Numbered from the stretch's first letter, positions 42,247 to 52,434 are shown. The stretch: DNA of 64,000 nt from JAMPXD01 sp041481895 (GCA_041481895.1 JBGPCQ010000002.1:7312-71311); one strand, 5' to 3'. Translations and numbers: made by a program. Notes: generated by a model not told the origin, from the sequence alone.

Positions 42247-43023
42247 CTACCGCAGTACGGTAGTTTTTTCTTTGAGGATGGCGATCAGCTTGTCGGCCAG
42301 TTCGCCGACGTCCCCTTCGAGGACGATTCCCCCCCCCTTCTTCGCCGGCGGGTAGAATCGCGCAGTCACCGCCAGTGCCTCCTCATGCAGCAGATCAGCC
42401 ACCGGAACGGTGACCAGTTCCTTCTTCTTCGCCTTCATGATATTGGGAAGGGTGGGGTAGCGGGGAACGTTGAGCCCCATCTGACAAGTAACCAGCGCCG
42501 GGGTCCGCAGTTTGACGACCCCCTTGATGCCCCCTTCCAGCTCCCGCTTGGCGGTAATTACGCCATCGGCGAAAGCAAAACCCACCAGGGTGGTTGTGCA
42601 GGCAAATCCCAACCGTTCGGCCACGGTCACCCCCACCTGGGCTGAGCCGCGGTCCTGGGACTGCATTCCGGTGAAGATCAGGTCGAACCCCTTGTCTTTG
42701 GCAAAGGCGGCGATGATCGCGGCGATCTGCCATGGGTCTTTCAGGGCGGCGGCCGGGTCCCGGACCTGCACCGCCCGGTCGCACCCCATGGCCAGCGCCT
42801 TCTTGAGGGCCTCGACGATCCGGTCGGGGCCGATGGAGAGAACCGTCAGATCAGCCTCATCGCCAAGCTGCTCCCGAAGCTGCACCGCCTGCTCCACTGC
42901 GTACTCATCATATTCGTTCATCCGGAACGCCAGGTCGGTGTCACTGAACCAGACGCCGGCACTATCGGGCTTGAAGCGAGACTCCATGTCCGGAACCTGC
43001 TTCACGCAGACAAGTATTTTCAT
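42247..43023 (-). CDS. etfB: Electron transfer flavoprotein beta subunit
   Basis: 258 residues. Canonical start ILVCVKQVPDMESRFKPD, the NEYDEYAVEQAVQL block, and FTGMQSQDRGSAQVG and AKKKELVTVP of the AMP/ETF-beta fold. Forms the heterodimer with EtfA. Together with the EMO-like protein the genes form an electron route from acyl-CoA oxidation to menaquinone. AGGAGGTTACG precedes the ATG. Confidence 0.95.
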   Translation of the reverse strand: MKILVCVKQVPDMESRFKPDSAGVWFSDTDLAFRMNEYDEYAVEQAVQLREQLGDEADLTVLSIGPDRIVEALKKALAMGCDRAVQVRDPAAALKDPWQIAAIIAAFAKDKGFDLIFTGMQSQDRGSAQVGVTVAERLGFACTTTLVGFAFADGVITAKRELEGGIKGVVKLRTPALVTCQMGLNVPRYPTLPNIMKAKKKELVTVPVADLLHEEALAVTARFYPPAKKGGGIVLEGDVGELADKLIAILKEKTTVLR

Positions 43024-43072
43024 CGTAACCTCCTGCTTTTGGCTTTTCGGTTTTTGTTCGCGACGCCGGCCC

Positions 43073-43194
43073 GGAAAACGTGGATTTTTTGCAAGGTCAA
43101 GGCGATCGAGGGATGACGCGGAGACGTAGCAGCGCTACGTCGCACAAGGAATCCCGAAGATCAACGCAGAGATTGCGGAAAAGCCGCGTTTTCC
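43073..43194. repeat. Dispersed palindromic element, copy C
   Basis: 122 bp. Ends GGAAAACG/CGTTTTCC; centre GACGTAGC-AGC-GCTACGTC. The stop codon and about the last ten codons of the EMO-like gene lie inside its right arm. Confidence 0.88.
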
Positions 43195-45170
43195 AACCGT
43201 TCGGCCACGATTTCGGCCAGGTCTTTGACTACCAGTTCCCCCTCGCAACCGCCGGTCTTGATCCCATCCTCGAACATGGTGAGACAGAAGGGGCAGTTGG
43301 AGACCAGGAGCGGAGCACCGGTCGCGTGGGCCATTTTCACCCTGGCCACGTTGATCCGCGTGCCGATCTTCTCCTCGGCCAGGATCCGCCCCCCGCCGGC
43401 GCTGCAGCAGAAGCTCTCGGCCCGCGACTTCTCCATCTCGGTGAGCCGCCCGCCCGCTGCCTGCAACAGTTCTCTCGGCTCGGCATAAACGTCCATGTAG
43501 CGGCCGATGTAGCAGGAATCGTGGTAGGTGAACTCGAACGGTTGGGGTTTCATGGCGATCCGCTGCTCCGCCAGCAATTCGGCGATAAAGGTGGTGTAGT
43601 GCTCCACCGGCAGGTCGAAGCCCAAGTCCCGGTAATCGCGCGCCAGGGTATTGAAGCAGTGTGGGCAGGTGGTGACGACCCTCTTCACGCCGTAGCCCTT
43701 GATCAGCTCGATGTTCTCCTGCGCCTCCATCTGGTAGAGGTATTCGTTACCGAGTTTTCTGGCAGGTTCACCGCAGCATTTCTCCTCCTTGCCGAGGATG
43801 CCGACCCTGACGCCGGCGGCGTTGCAGATCCTGACGAAATTCCTGGCCACTTCCTGGTTCCGCTTGTCGAAGGAGGCATAGCAGCCGACGAAGTAGAGGA
43901 TGTCGGCCTCCCCCACCTCTTCCAGTACTACGAGGTCGAGCCCCTCGGTCCACTCACCGCGGCCGGCGTAGGCGAGGCCAAAGGGGTTGCCGTTCACCTC
44001 CAGGTTGTTGACCGCGGTCCGCACCTCGTCGCCGGGAAACGCTCCCTCCATCAGGGTAAGATTACGGCGCATTTCCAGGATCTTGTTGACATGCTCGATG
44101 TTGGCCGGGCAGATATCCTGACAGGCCCGGCAGGTGGTGCAGGCCCAGAGAACTTCTTCGGTAACCGTTTGGCAGAGACTCGCTTCCGGATTTCCGAAGG
44201 CGATCTCTCCCACCTGCTGCACGACCTTCATCGGGGAGAGCGGCTTTTCGGTGTTCCAGGCCGGGCAGCGGTCCTGGCACCGCTTGCAGCTGGTGCAGGC
44301 GTCGGCGTCGAATATGTCTTTCCAGTAGAGGTCGGCGACCCTGGCCGCGCCATACTGCTCGATGCTCTCGTCCTCCAGGTTGATGGTGGCTATCCCCCCC
44401 TTGGCTCCCAGATCCGTGAACAGGTAATTGGCGCTGGTGGTAAAAATGTGGCGCAGCTTGGTAAAGGGAATGGCGGCGATGAACCCCATGGCGAGGAAGA
44501 AGTGGCCCCACCAGAGGAACTTGTGGGCCAGGGAAAGCTCGGCAGCCGACAGGCCGAGGAATAGCTGACCGACCAGCTTGCCGACGGGGGAGAACCGAGC
44601 CAGTTCCGGATTCTGCGCCAGTTCGCTGGCGGCCATACGCACCCCTTCGACTACGAAGCCGGTCACCAGGATCGCAAACAGCAGCGCATGCACCACGTAA
44701 TCATCGCGGATCGTCTCCAGCCCCGCCGGCTTGACAAAGAAGCGCCGTACCAGCAGCCCCCCCAGCATGAGTAAAGCGCCAAGGCCGGCCGCGTCGAGCA
44801 CCAGGGAATAGAGCTTGTAGAAGGCTCCCTTGAGAAAGACCACCCCGAACAGCGGCTGGCTGAAATCGGCCTGGGCCATGATCAGCAGGGTACCGATGAA
44901 CAAAAGGCCGAATCCCCAGAAAAAGAGGGCATGGAGGCAGCCGGGTTCGAGCACCCGAAGCACCTTGGTCTGCGCCAGGACGCTCTTCGCCAGCAGAGAG
45001 ATCCGCTCCGGCAGCCGGTCGAACCGGTTCAGGGACTTCCCCTGGCGGTAGACCGGCAGGCGCCGGTAAAAACCCCACACGCAGAGCCCCATGGCGATGA
45101 AGGCGAACAGGTACATGGGGATGACCACCCCATGACCGACGTTCCAGTAGATTTCCCGGGTTGCTTCCAC
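43161..45170 (-). CDS. ETF:menaquinone oxidoreductase-like Fe-S membrane protein (EMO type)
   Basis: 669 residues. Five or six helices at the N-terminus (about 15-245) resemble a heme-b-binding nitrate-reductase-gamma domain, followed by two 4Fe-4S motifs CTSCKRCQDRCP (about 292-303) and CTTCRACQDICP (about 346-357), and two CCG cysteine-rich domains (CCGEPARKLG, FCCSAGGG). This architecture is that of HdrD-like proteins shown in Geobacter relatives to transfer electrons from ETF to menaquinone. The last residues (about ENAAFPQSLR) are encoded by dispersed repeat copy C. Confidence 0.9.
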   Translation of the reverse strand: MEATREIYWNVGHGVVIPMYLFAFIAMGLCVWGFYRRLPVYRQGKSLNRFDRLPERISLLAKSVLAQTKVLRVLEPGCLHALFFWGFGLLFIGTLLIMAQADFSQPLFGVVFLKGAFYKLYSLVLDAAGLGALLMLGGLLVRRFFVKPAGLETIRDDYVVHALLFAILVTGFVVEGVRMAASELAQNPELARFSPVGKLVGQLFLGLSAAELSLAHKFLWWGHFFLAMGFIAAIPFTKLRHIFTTSANYLFTDLGAKGGIATINLEDESIEQYGAARVADLYWKDIFDADACTSCKRCQDRCPAWNTEKPLSPMKVVQQVGEIAFGNPEASLCQTVTEEVLWACTTCRACQDICPANIEHVNKILEMRRNLTLMEGAFPGDEVRTAVNNLEVNGNPFGLAYAGRGEWTEGLDLVVLEEVGEADILYFVGCYASFDKRNQEVARNFVRICNAAGVRVGILGKEEKCCGEPARKLGNEYLYQMEAQENIELIKGYGVKRVVTTCPHCFNTLARDYRDLGFDLPVEHYTTFIAELLAEQRIAMKPQPFEFTYHDSCYIGRYMDVYAEPRELLQAAGGRLTEMEKSRAESFCCSAGGGRILAEEKIGTRINVARVKMAHATGAPLLVSNCPFCLTMFEDGIKTGGCEGELVVKDLAEIVAERLENAAFPQSLR

Positions 45171-45213
45171 AAAACTTCTCCGCTGTTCAAAATAATTCAG
45201 TCTTCCGGTTCCT

Positions 45214-45335
45214 GAGCGTTCAGATTTTCGTCATATTGGTGCCACCCCGCAGGAATCCCGCGGAGGGGTAGCAGCGCTACCCCGCACAAGTGGATTCCGA
45301 GGAGTGGTGCCGAGATGGCGGAAATATGGACGCTC
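45214..45335. repeat. Dispersed palindromic element, copy D
   Basis: About 122 bp. Ends GAGCGT/ACGCTC; centre GGGGTAGC-AGC-GCTACCCC. Right end 3 bases from the stop of the acyl-CoA dehydrogenase at 45339. Confidence 0.85.
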
Positions 45336-45338
45336 TAC

Positions 45339-46478
45339 CTAGGCCAGCAGCATTTTTGAGATGACTACCCGCTGGACTTCGTTAGTCCCCTCATATATCT
45401 CGGTGATCTTGGCGTCCCGGTACATCCTTTCCACCTCGTAATCGGTGATGTAGCCGTAACCGCCATGAATCTGGACCGCCTCCTTGGTGACGTAGGTGGC
45501 GGTCTCCGAGGCGCACATCTTGCACATGGCCGATTCCATGGCGTAGTTCATCTTGCTGTCCTTCATCCAGGCCGCCTTGTAGACCAGCAGCTTGCTCATC
45601 TCGATCCGGGAATACATGTCGGCCAGCTTGAACTGGATCGCCTGCAGGTCGCAGATGGGGGCGCCGAACTGCTTGCGCTCCTTGGAGTAGGCCAGTGCCC
45701 GCTCGAAGGCCCCCTCAGCAATCCCCAGTGCCTGGGAAGCGATGCCGATCCGTCCGCCGTTCAGGGTCTCCATGGCAATCTTGAACCCCTGACCCTCCTG
45801 GCCCAGCAGGTTCGCAGCCGGTATCCGCAGGTCGTCGAAGGCAAAGGCGGTGGTGTAGCTGCCGCGAATCCCCATCTTGTTTTCGTTCTTGAGAATGGTC
45901 ACTCCCGGCGATTTCAGATCGACTATTAAGGCGGAGATCCCCTTGTGTTTCAGGCTCTTGTCGTGAGTGGCGAAGAGGATGCCGGTCCCGAGGCAGGCGC
46001 CGTTGGTAATGAAGGTCTTGCCGCCGTTGATGACGATTTCATCTCCTTCCCGCCGGTACATGGTCGACATGCCGGAAACGTCGCTCCCCACGTCCGGCTC
46101 GGTGAGCAGGATGCAGCCGATCTTGCGGCCGGTCGCCAGGTCGGGAAGGTACTGCTTCTTCTGCTCGGCGGTGCCGAACCGGTAGATCGGGTCGCAGGCC
46201 AGGGAGGTGTGCGCGGAAATGAGCACGCCGCTGGAGCCGCACGCCTTGGAGACCTCCTCCACCACGATGGCATAGGAGAGCATGTCGAGACCGGCCCCTT
46301 CGTACTCCTCGGGGACATAACTTCCCATCAGCCCCATGGCGCTCATCTTCTCGATTAACTCGTCAGGTATCTTGTGGTCTTCATCGATTTTTATGGCCAG
46401 CGGCTTGATTTCCTTTTCGACAAAGTCGCGTACACTGTCCCTCAACACCTTGTGGTCCTGGCTCAGTTCGAAATCCAT
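45339..46478 (-). CDS. Acyl-CoA dehydrogenase (second; short-chain type)
   Basis: 379 residues with the length and motifs of butyryl-CoA dehydrogenases: LLTEPDVGSDVSGM, NGGKTFITNGACLGTG, TTAFAFDDLRIPAANLLG, and catalytic Glu in TEIYEGTNEVQRVV. Introduces the 2,3-double bond in short acyl-CoAs and reduces ETF. Lies between the EMO-like gene and the enoyl-CoA hydratase, so it is probably the beta-oxidation dehydrogenase of this operon. Its stop is 3 bases from repeat copy D. Confidence 0.94.
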   Translation of the reverse strand: MDFELSQDHKVLRDSVRDFVEKEIKPLAIKIDEDHKIPDELIEKMSAMGLMGSYVPEEYEGAGLDMLSYAIVVEEVSKACGSSGVLISAHTSLACDPIYRFGTAEQKKQYLPDLATGRKIGCILLTEPDVGSDVSGMSTMYRREGDEIVINGGKTFITNGACLGTGILFATHDKSLKHKGISALIVDLKSPGVTILKNENKMGIRGSYTTAFAFDDLRIPAANLLGQEGQGFKIAMETLNGGRIGIASQALGIAEGAFERALAYSKERKQFGAPICDLQAIQFKLADMYSRIEMSKLLVYKAAWMKDSKMNYAMESAMCKMCASETATYVTKEAVQIHGGYGYITDYEVERMYRDAKITEIYEGTNEVQRVVISKMLLA

Positions 46479-46519
46479 GGCGTACCCCCTTGTAAATATG
46501 GTTAAAACCTTTGATAACC

Positions 46520-46684
46520 TGCCACGGAGACACGGAGAACTACAACGACGAAAACAATGGAAAACCCGGAAGCCTTAAAAGATTGGCTATAATTGGCAAT
46601 ATTTGTAGTTTTTGACTTTGGTTTCCACACGATGTTTTTGATTCTCTACCGCTTTTTTCAGTGTCTCAGTGTCTCCGTGGTAGA
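46520..46684. repeat. Inverted repeat with CCACGGAGACACGGAG ends, second copy
   Basis: Left GCCACGGAGACACGGAGAAC and right GTGTCTCAGTGTCTCCGTGG flank an AT-rich interior unlike that of the first copy (39835-40029). The ends are conserved, the interior is not. Confidence 0.72.
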
Positions 46685-46690
46685 TTTTGA

Positions 46691-47473
46691 CTATTTTCCC
46701 TTGAACTCCGCCTTCCGCTTCTCCACGAACGCCCCCATCCCTTCCCGCTGGTCCTCGGTGGAGAAGAGGACGCCGAACAGTGAAGCCTCGTAACGGAAAC
46801 CGTCTTCCTTGGCCATGTCCAGCCCGTTGGCAATGGCGTCCTTGGCGTAGGCGACCCCGAGCAGGCCGGTTTTAGCAATGGCTGCTGCCGTCTCCCTGGT
46901 CCTGGCCAGGAGTTCTTCCGGGGCGAAGACCTCGTTAACGATCCCCCAGGCAGATGCCTTCCGGGCATCGATCATCCTGCCGCTGAAGATCAGCTCGTTG
47001 GCCTTGCTGGGGCCGATAAGCCGGGCCAGGTTCTGGGTGCCGCCGAAGCCGGGCATGATCCCGAGGGTTACTTCAGGAAATCCGACTTTTGCCTTCTCGG
47101 AGGCGTAGATGAAATCACAGGCAAGGGCCAGCTCCAGACCGCCCCCCAGGGCAAAACCGTTGACAGCTGCAATGACCGGCTTTCCCATACTCTGGATAAA
47201 GAGCATGATCCTTTGCCCCTTGAGCCCGAACTGATGTCCCTCGTAGGCGGTCATGGCGGCCATCTCCCTGATGTCGGCTCCTGCCACAAACGCTTTTTCT
47301 CCGGCCCCGGTCACAATCACCACCTTCACGGCAGGGTCGCGATTCAGTTCATAGAATGCGCATTCCAGTTCCCCCAGCACTTCGCTGTTCAGGGCATTCA
47401 GGCTCTGGGGGCGGTTGACGGTCAGGGTGGTCACACCATCGGTCGTTTCGATAAGCAGGTTTTTATATTCCAT
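46691..47473 (-). CDS. Enoyl-CoA hydratase (crotonase type)
   Basis: 260 residues. Hydrates crotonyl-CoA-like substrates. The oxyanion loops AFVAGADIREMA and NGFALGGGLELALACD, and the catalytic Glu in FPEVTLGIMPGFGGTQNLAR, are all present along with the Glu of GGGLE. AGGAGTGAGTC precedes the ATG. It sits between the 3-hydroxyacyl-CoA dehydrogenase and the acyl-CoA dehydrogenase in reaction order. Confidence 0.94.
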   Translation of the reverse strand: MEYKNLLIETTDGVTTLTVNRPQSLNALNSEVLGELECAFYELNRDPAVKVVIVTGAGEKAFVAGADIREMAAMTAYEGHQFGLKGQRIMLFIQSMGKPVIAAVNGFALGGGLELALACDFIYASEKAKVGFPEVTLGIMPGFGGTQNLARLIGPSKANELIFSGRMIDARKASAWGIVNEVFAPEELLARTRETAAAIAKTGLLGVAYAKDAIANGLDMAKEDGFRYEASLFGVLFSTEDQREGMGAFVEKRKAEFKGK

Positions 47474-47489
47474 GACTCACTCCTCTTTT

Positions 47490-47526
47490 TGATTCCCCCT
47501 CCCTTGATCATCAAGGGGGAGGGAGT
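47490..47526. repeat. Perfect-looking inverted repeat in the operon
   Basis: CCCTCCCTTGAT and ATCAAGGGGGAGGG pair around one base in the gap between the hydratase and dehydrogenase genes. It may act as an mRNA-stabilising hairpin. Confidence 0.55.
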
Positions 47527-47533
47527 GAAAAGT

Positions 47534-48379
<846 letters not shown>

Positions 48380-48417
48380 AGTTCCTCCAAATATAGATTT
48401 AGAAAAAACCTTTATCG

Positions 48418-48534
48418 GGAACGTCAATTTTTCGCAAGATCAAGGCTGTCGAGGGATGACGCGGAGGCATAGCGGCGCTATGCCGCACAAGGAGTCCCGA
48501 AGACTTACGCAGAATTGCGGAAAAGTGGCGTTCC
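48418..48534. repeat. Dispersed palindromic element, copy E
   Basis: 117 bp. Ends GGAACG/CGTTCC; centre GGCATAGC-GGC-GCTATGCC. Its right end directly touches the thiolase stop codon. Confidence 0.88.
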
Positions 48535-49710
48535 TTACACCCGTTCAAAGATCACCGCTACCGCCTCCCCCCCGCCAATACACAGAGTGGCGAGACCGTA
48601 GCGCGCCTTTCTCCTGTGAAGCTCCCGGATCACCGTGGCGGCAAGCCGTGCGCCGCTGGCGCCGATGGGATGGCCGATGGCACAGGCCCCGCCGTTAACG
48701 TTGACCCTGGCCAGGTCGAGCTTGTGCGATTTGATTGCGATGAGCGCCACCGAAGCAAAGGCTTCGTTGATCTCGAACAGGTCGATATCGCCGACGGAAA
48801 GCCCCGCCTTGGCGCAGACTTTTTCGATGGCCCCTACCGGAGCTTCGGGGAAGCAGTCAGGATGCAGGCTGGCGGTGGCGGTGGCCACGATGCGCGCCTT
48901 CGGAGTGAGGTTATGTTTCTTGAGCCCCGCCTCGTCGGTCAATAACGCCAGGGCCGCCCCGTCGTTGATCGAGGAGGCATTGCCGGCGGTGATGGTGCCG
49001 TCTTTCCGGAAAACGGGCCGCAATTGAGCAAGTTTCGTAACGTCCCCCTTGAAAGGCTCTTCGTCGGTGTCGATTATTTCATCACCTTTTTTCCCTTTTT
49101 TGATGACCGGCACGATCTCATCACTGAAGACCCTGTTCGAAACCGCCGCCTGGGCCAACTGGTAGGAGCGCAGCGCATATTCGTCCTGTTGTTCCCGGCT
49201 GAGGCCGTTCCGTGCGGCGCTGTCCTCGCCGATCTCCCCCATGTGGCGGCCGGTGTAAGGGTCCTGGAGACCGTCGTAGATCATCAGGTCGAACAGTTCA
49301 CCATGTCCCATCCGGTAGCCGGTGCGGGCTTTCTTCAGGATGTAGGGAGCAAGCGACATGCTTTCCATCCCCCCGGCGATCACCAGGCCCGCATCACCGA
49401 GCTTGATGGAGCCTGCTCCGAGCATGATCGCCTTGAGGCCGCTGCCGCATACCTTGTTGATGGTCATGGCGGGAACCGTGTCCGGGATGCCGGCAGCACG
49501 CATTGCCTGCCGCGCCGGAGCCTGGCCGCACCCCCCAGACAGAACCTGTCCGACTATTATCTCATCCGTAGCGTCAGCGGCCAGTCCGGTCTTCTCAAAG
49601 AGCCCCCTTATAACTGTCGCAGCAAGCTGTGGCGCCTCGACATCCGCCAGAACTCCACCGAACGAACCGAACGGGGTACGTAACGCATCTACAACAAAAA
49701 CATCGCTCAT
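48535..49710 (-). CDS. Acetyl-CoA acetyltransferase (thiolase)
   Basis: 391 residues. Cleaves acetoacetyl-CoA to two acetyl-CoA. Active-site Cys in NKVCGSGLKAIM (about C88), His in GGACAIGHPIGASGAR (about H347), and the second Cys in LATLCIGGGEAVAV (about C377). First gene of the long leftward operon, with GGAGGGGAAATA before the ATG and a promoter holding the MerR-type operator at 49744-49775. Its stop abuts repeat copy E. Confidence 0.96.
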   Translation of the reverse strand: MSDVFVVDALRTPFGSFGGVLADVEAPQLAATVIRGLFEKTGLAADATDEIIVGQVLSGGCGQAPARQAMRAAGIPDTVPAMTINKVCGSGLKAIMLGAGSIKLGDAGLVIAGGMESMSLAPYILKKARTGYRMGHGELFDLMIYDGLQDPYTGRHMGEIGEDSAARNGLSREQQDEYALRSYQLAQAAVSNRVFSDEIVPVIKKGKKGDEIIDTDEEPFKGDVTKLAQLRPVFRKDGTITAGNASSINDGAALALLTDEAGLKKHNLTPKARIVATATASLHPDCFPEAPVGAIEKVCAKAGLSVGDIDLFEINEAFASVALIAIKSHKLDLARVNVNGGACAIGHPIGASGARLAATVIRELHRRKARYGLATLCIGGGEAVAVIFERV

Positions 49711-49743
49711 TATTTCCCCTCCAGCAGAGGTATTTTTAGCTTG

Positions 49744-49775
49744 AGTATATAAAACAGTTTACGTTCATGTCAAGC
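49744..49775 (-). promoter_or_regulatory. Promoter/operator of the thiolase operon
   Basis: Minus strand: TTGACA (49768-49773), an 18-base spacer and TATACT (49744-49749). The spacer holds the block CAGTTTACGTTCATGTCAAG (plus-strand reading) that recurs at 59376-59396. An operator between stretched -35 and -10 elements is typical of MerR-type control. Confidence 0.7.
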
Positions 49776-49908
49776 AATTTTAAAACATGTTTATATTATT
49801 ATCGTCAGGTGTAGCTTTACACCCCTTGATACCATTGAATCCGGATTGTAGCTGAAAACCAGCGAGCTGCATACACATCGGAATTAAAGGATTATCACTG
49901 CTTTGCAA

Positions 49909-49922
49909 TTTTACGTAAAGGT
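49909..49922. promoter_or_regulatory. Second MerR-type operator candidate
   Basis: TTTTACGTAAAGGT contains the palindrome TTTACGTAAA and is identical over 14 bases to the site just before the MerR start codon (59513-59526). Confidence 0.6.
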
Positions 49923-49983
49923 ATAAATCAAGAATGAGCAATTGTTTCCGAGGATGTAAATTTATCCATGCTCGCCCACGGGA

Positions 49984-50012
49984 TAAAAAAAGGGCAACCC
50001 GTCGGTTACCCC
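49984..50012 (-). terminator. Terminator of the M24 peptidase gene
   Basis: Minus-strand GGGTAACC and GGTTGCCC arms (one U-G pair) with a four-base loop, followed by TTTTTTT. It lies 45 bases past the stop. Confidence 0.88.
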
Positions 50013-50056
50013 AATTTCACTACCAGTGGCAGATGACTAATGAAGTATTACCAGTA

Positions 50057-51226
50057 TCACAGATAGACAATCTCATCGGAAAGGTCGGTGATTTTCTCTC
50101 CTCCCCGTTCGCTGACGGCAAAGGTGTTCTCGATGCCGATCACTCCCTGGCCGGGTATGACGAACTTGGGCTCGATGGCGATGGTTTGCCCTGCCTGGAG
50201 CGGCACCTTGAATCCCTGGGCCAGGACCGGGAACTCGTCCAGCTCCAGGCCGACGCCATGACCGACGAAGCGGGCATTTTCCCCCGGCGCCCCCATGAAG
50301 TTCTGCCCAAATCCGGCCTGTTCCGCCATTCCGGCCGCAGTGAAGAACAATTCTTCGCAGATGGCGCCCGGCTTCAGGTTTTCCACCAGGCACTTCTGGA
50401 TGGCACGGGCGGCGGCAAAGGCCTGCTCCAACTCGGGCGTGAGCTTGCCGATAACAAAGATCCGCGTCATGTCCACGATGTAGCCATTGAAGACCCCGGT
50501 AAAGTCTATCAGTACAGGGGTATCTACGGTTATTGCCTCGGTGGATGCCCCGTGAGGCGAAGCGTTGGAGAGCCCCCGTCCGGTGACCGGCCCGTCGAAG
50601 AAACCGGGACTCCCCGCGGTTTTGCCGGTAACGGCCAGTCCCTGGTACAGCTCCTGGTTGAACGCGCGCATCCGCACATACCCCTCGCTGCCGGCTTTGC
50701 GCAGACGGCATTCCAGCTCCGCGGACAAATCGAGCTCCCGCATCCCCTCCTTCAAAAACTGGGGGATCTGGCGGAACACGTCACAGACCCGGGCGCCGCT
50801 GAACCGCATCCGCTCCAGCTCCCATTCGGATTTGATCGACCGCAGCTCACGGTTGAAGGCGGAAATGTCGATAAACTCCCGGCCCGGGAGGAGCCTGGCG
50901 TAATAGTTATACTGCTGCACCGGAACCACATCGAAGGTAATGCCGATTCTTTTCACCTCGTCGCCGAACAGGGCCGGAAACTCCTTGCTGGATGGAAACG
51001 GCCGGGTTTCTTCGATGACGCTTTCGGATTGAGCGCGGGTAAGACTCTTGCGCACGAAAAGGAGCGGGTTACCGGTCGCCGGAACCCAGAGGGTTGAATT
51101 CTGCCGCGTGCCGGAGAAATAGTAGACGTCAATGGGATAGATAAATAACGCTCCGTCGAGTCCCTTGGTACGGAGTCCCTGCTGCAGCCGGATGATCCGC
51201 TGCTCCGATTCCATTTTTGTCAGCAT
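50057..51226 (-). CDS. M24 family aminopeptidase (Xaa-Pro type)
   Basis: 389 residues from ATG 51226 (GGGGAAG 8 bases upstream; 51241 is possible). N-terminal creatinase-like domain (about 10-150) and a pita-bread catalytic domain with both metal Asp residues (VLIDFTGVFNGYIVDMTR), His in GHGVGLELDEFP, and Glu residues in IAIEPKFVIPG and GIENTFAV. Cleaves an N-terminal residue before proline. Its place beside the thioesterase and mutase genes has no clear metabolic reason. Confidence 0.9.
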   Translation of the reverse strand: MLTKMESEQRIIRLQQGLRTKGLDGALFIYPIDVYYFSGTRQNSTLWVPATGNPLLFVRKSLTRAQSESVIEETRPFPSSKEFPALFGDEVKRIGITFDVVPVQQYNYYARLLPGREFIDISAFNRELRSIKSEWELERMRFSGARVCDVFRQIPQFLKEGMRELDLSAELECRLRKAGSEGYVRMRAFNQELYQGLAVTGKTAGSPGFFDGPVTGRGLSNASPHGASTEAITVDTPVLIDFTGVFNGYIVDMTRIFVIGKLTPELEQAFAAARAIQKCLVENLKPGAICEELFFTAAGMAEQAGFGQNFMGAPGENARFVGHGVGLELDEFPVLAQGFKVPLQAGQTIAIEPKFVIPGQGVIGIENTFAVSERGGEKITDLSDEIVYL

Positions 51227-51312
51227 CAATTCTTCCCCCATTCATCAAATTATTCGATCTCTGGTAATTCCTTGAACGGCCGGGGCTTCGGCTCCTGGAC
51301 CGGGTAGCCGGT

Positions 51313-52371
51313 TCAATCTACTCGCTGGCGGTGGGCGTTCAAAAACCGTGCGTCCTCGGCATACGTAACCGGATAAATGAACGGCACCGGCTGGGGATTC
51401 ATGTCTCCATCGACATTGCGGAACGTGAACAGGCATGAATTTGAAAGCGCCTTGTCGCCGGCGCTACGGCTGAACCGTTCAATATCCGACTGCACGGTTA
51501 TTGTTGTCTTCCCGGTATAGACAACCCTCGCGGTAAATTTAAGTTGATCACCAAGGAGAACAGGCTGGTTGAAATTAATGCGATTAACCTGACACGGCAC
51601 CACCCTGTTCGGGGCCACCATCTCGGCAGCCAGTGCGGCCACCTCGTAGGCGCGGCGGATAAGGAAGCCGCCGAAGATCGTCCGGGGAACATTTTCCTGT
51701 TCCGGATAAGCCCTCTGGATGCTTTGCAGAGTCAGGTCACTTGCCCGCAATCCGCTGAATCCTTCAGCCTCCTGTTCCTTGTGGAGCTTCTTGAGGAACA
51801 GGTACTCGTCGAGTGACGGCATCTCTTCGGCTTTTGCAAGCCCGTCACGATATGCCTGACGGCGCAGGATTGCCTTGTTGTACCGCTTAACTTCTCTATC
51901 CTGCACATACATCAGCGGCGGCAACTGGAGGCTCTTCGCCTCTCCGCAATCGGTCGAACGCGCCACCATGGTAAAGTAGCAGGTCAGCAGGTGAGATGAC
52001 TTTGCGCCAAGAGATTCGACCCGTATGCCGACCTCCATTGAAGACGTCCCCACATGGTTGATCTGAGCCGAAAATACAATGTCGTGCGTCGTATCGGCGG
52101 GGTTTCTGACGATGATACTGTCGATCGCGGCAGTAACTACCCTGGCCTCCGGGTAGAACTGGTTGACGTAAGCCAGGGCGGTATTCTCGGCCACCTTGTC
52201 AAGCGTTTCGAGCAGTTTGCCAAACCGGATGTTGCCGACAATATCCCGGTCACTTGCGAGGAAGCGCCGGGCGAGAGAATGGTCTGTCGAAAACGGCAGG
52301 ACGAACAGATACCTCGTATCGTGAGGCGTAATAACCATAGCACCCTTCACCGTCCCATCATCTGTCATCAT
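51313..52371 (-). CDS. Double-hotdog acyl-CoA thioesterase
   Basis: 352 residues made of two hotdog domains (about 15-150 and 215-345), the arrangement of ACOT-type acyl-CoA thioesterases: SDRDIVGNIRFGKLLETLDK in the first and TIFGGFLIRRAYEVAALAAE in the second. Releases CoA from acyl-CoA, perhaps to relieve CoA trapping or reverse activation. AAAAGGAATTTC precedes the ATG. It follows icmF by about 60 bases. Confidence 0.82.
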   Translation of the reverse strand: MMTDDGTVKGAMVITPHDTRYLFVLPFSTDHSLARRFLASDRDIVGNIRFGKLLETLDKVAENTALAYVNQFYPEARVVTAAIDSIIVRNPADTTHDIVFSAQINHVGTSSMEVGIRVESLGAKSSHLLTCYFTMVARSTDCGEAKSLQLPPLMYVQDREVKRYNKAILRRQAYRDGLAKAEEMPSLDEYLFLKKLHKEQEAEGFSGLRASDLTLQSIQRAYPEQENVPRTIFGGFLIRRAYEVAALAAEMVAPNRVVPCQVNRINFNQPVLLGDQLKFTARVVYTGKTTITVQSDIERFSRSAGDKALSNSCLFTFRNVDGDMNPQPVPFIYPVTYAEDARFLNAHRQRVD

Positions 52372-52434
52372 GAAATTCCTTTTTTAACTTTCATGATACA
52401 GGTCAGGGGAGAGCGTGTCAACCGCACCCACTGT

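Larger units (their letters stand above)
49776..50056. other. Upstream region of the thiolase operon
   Basis: No gene is seen. It holds a second motif TTTTACGTAAAGGT (49909-49922), shared with the MerR gene leader, and a minus-strand terminator at 49984-50012 for the peptidase gene. Confidence 0.6.
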
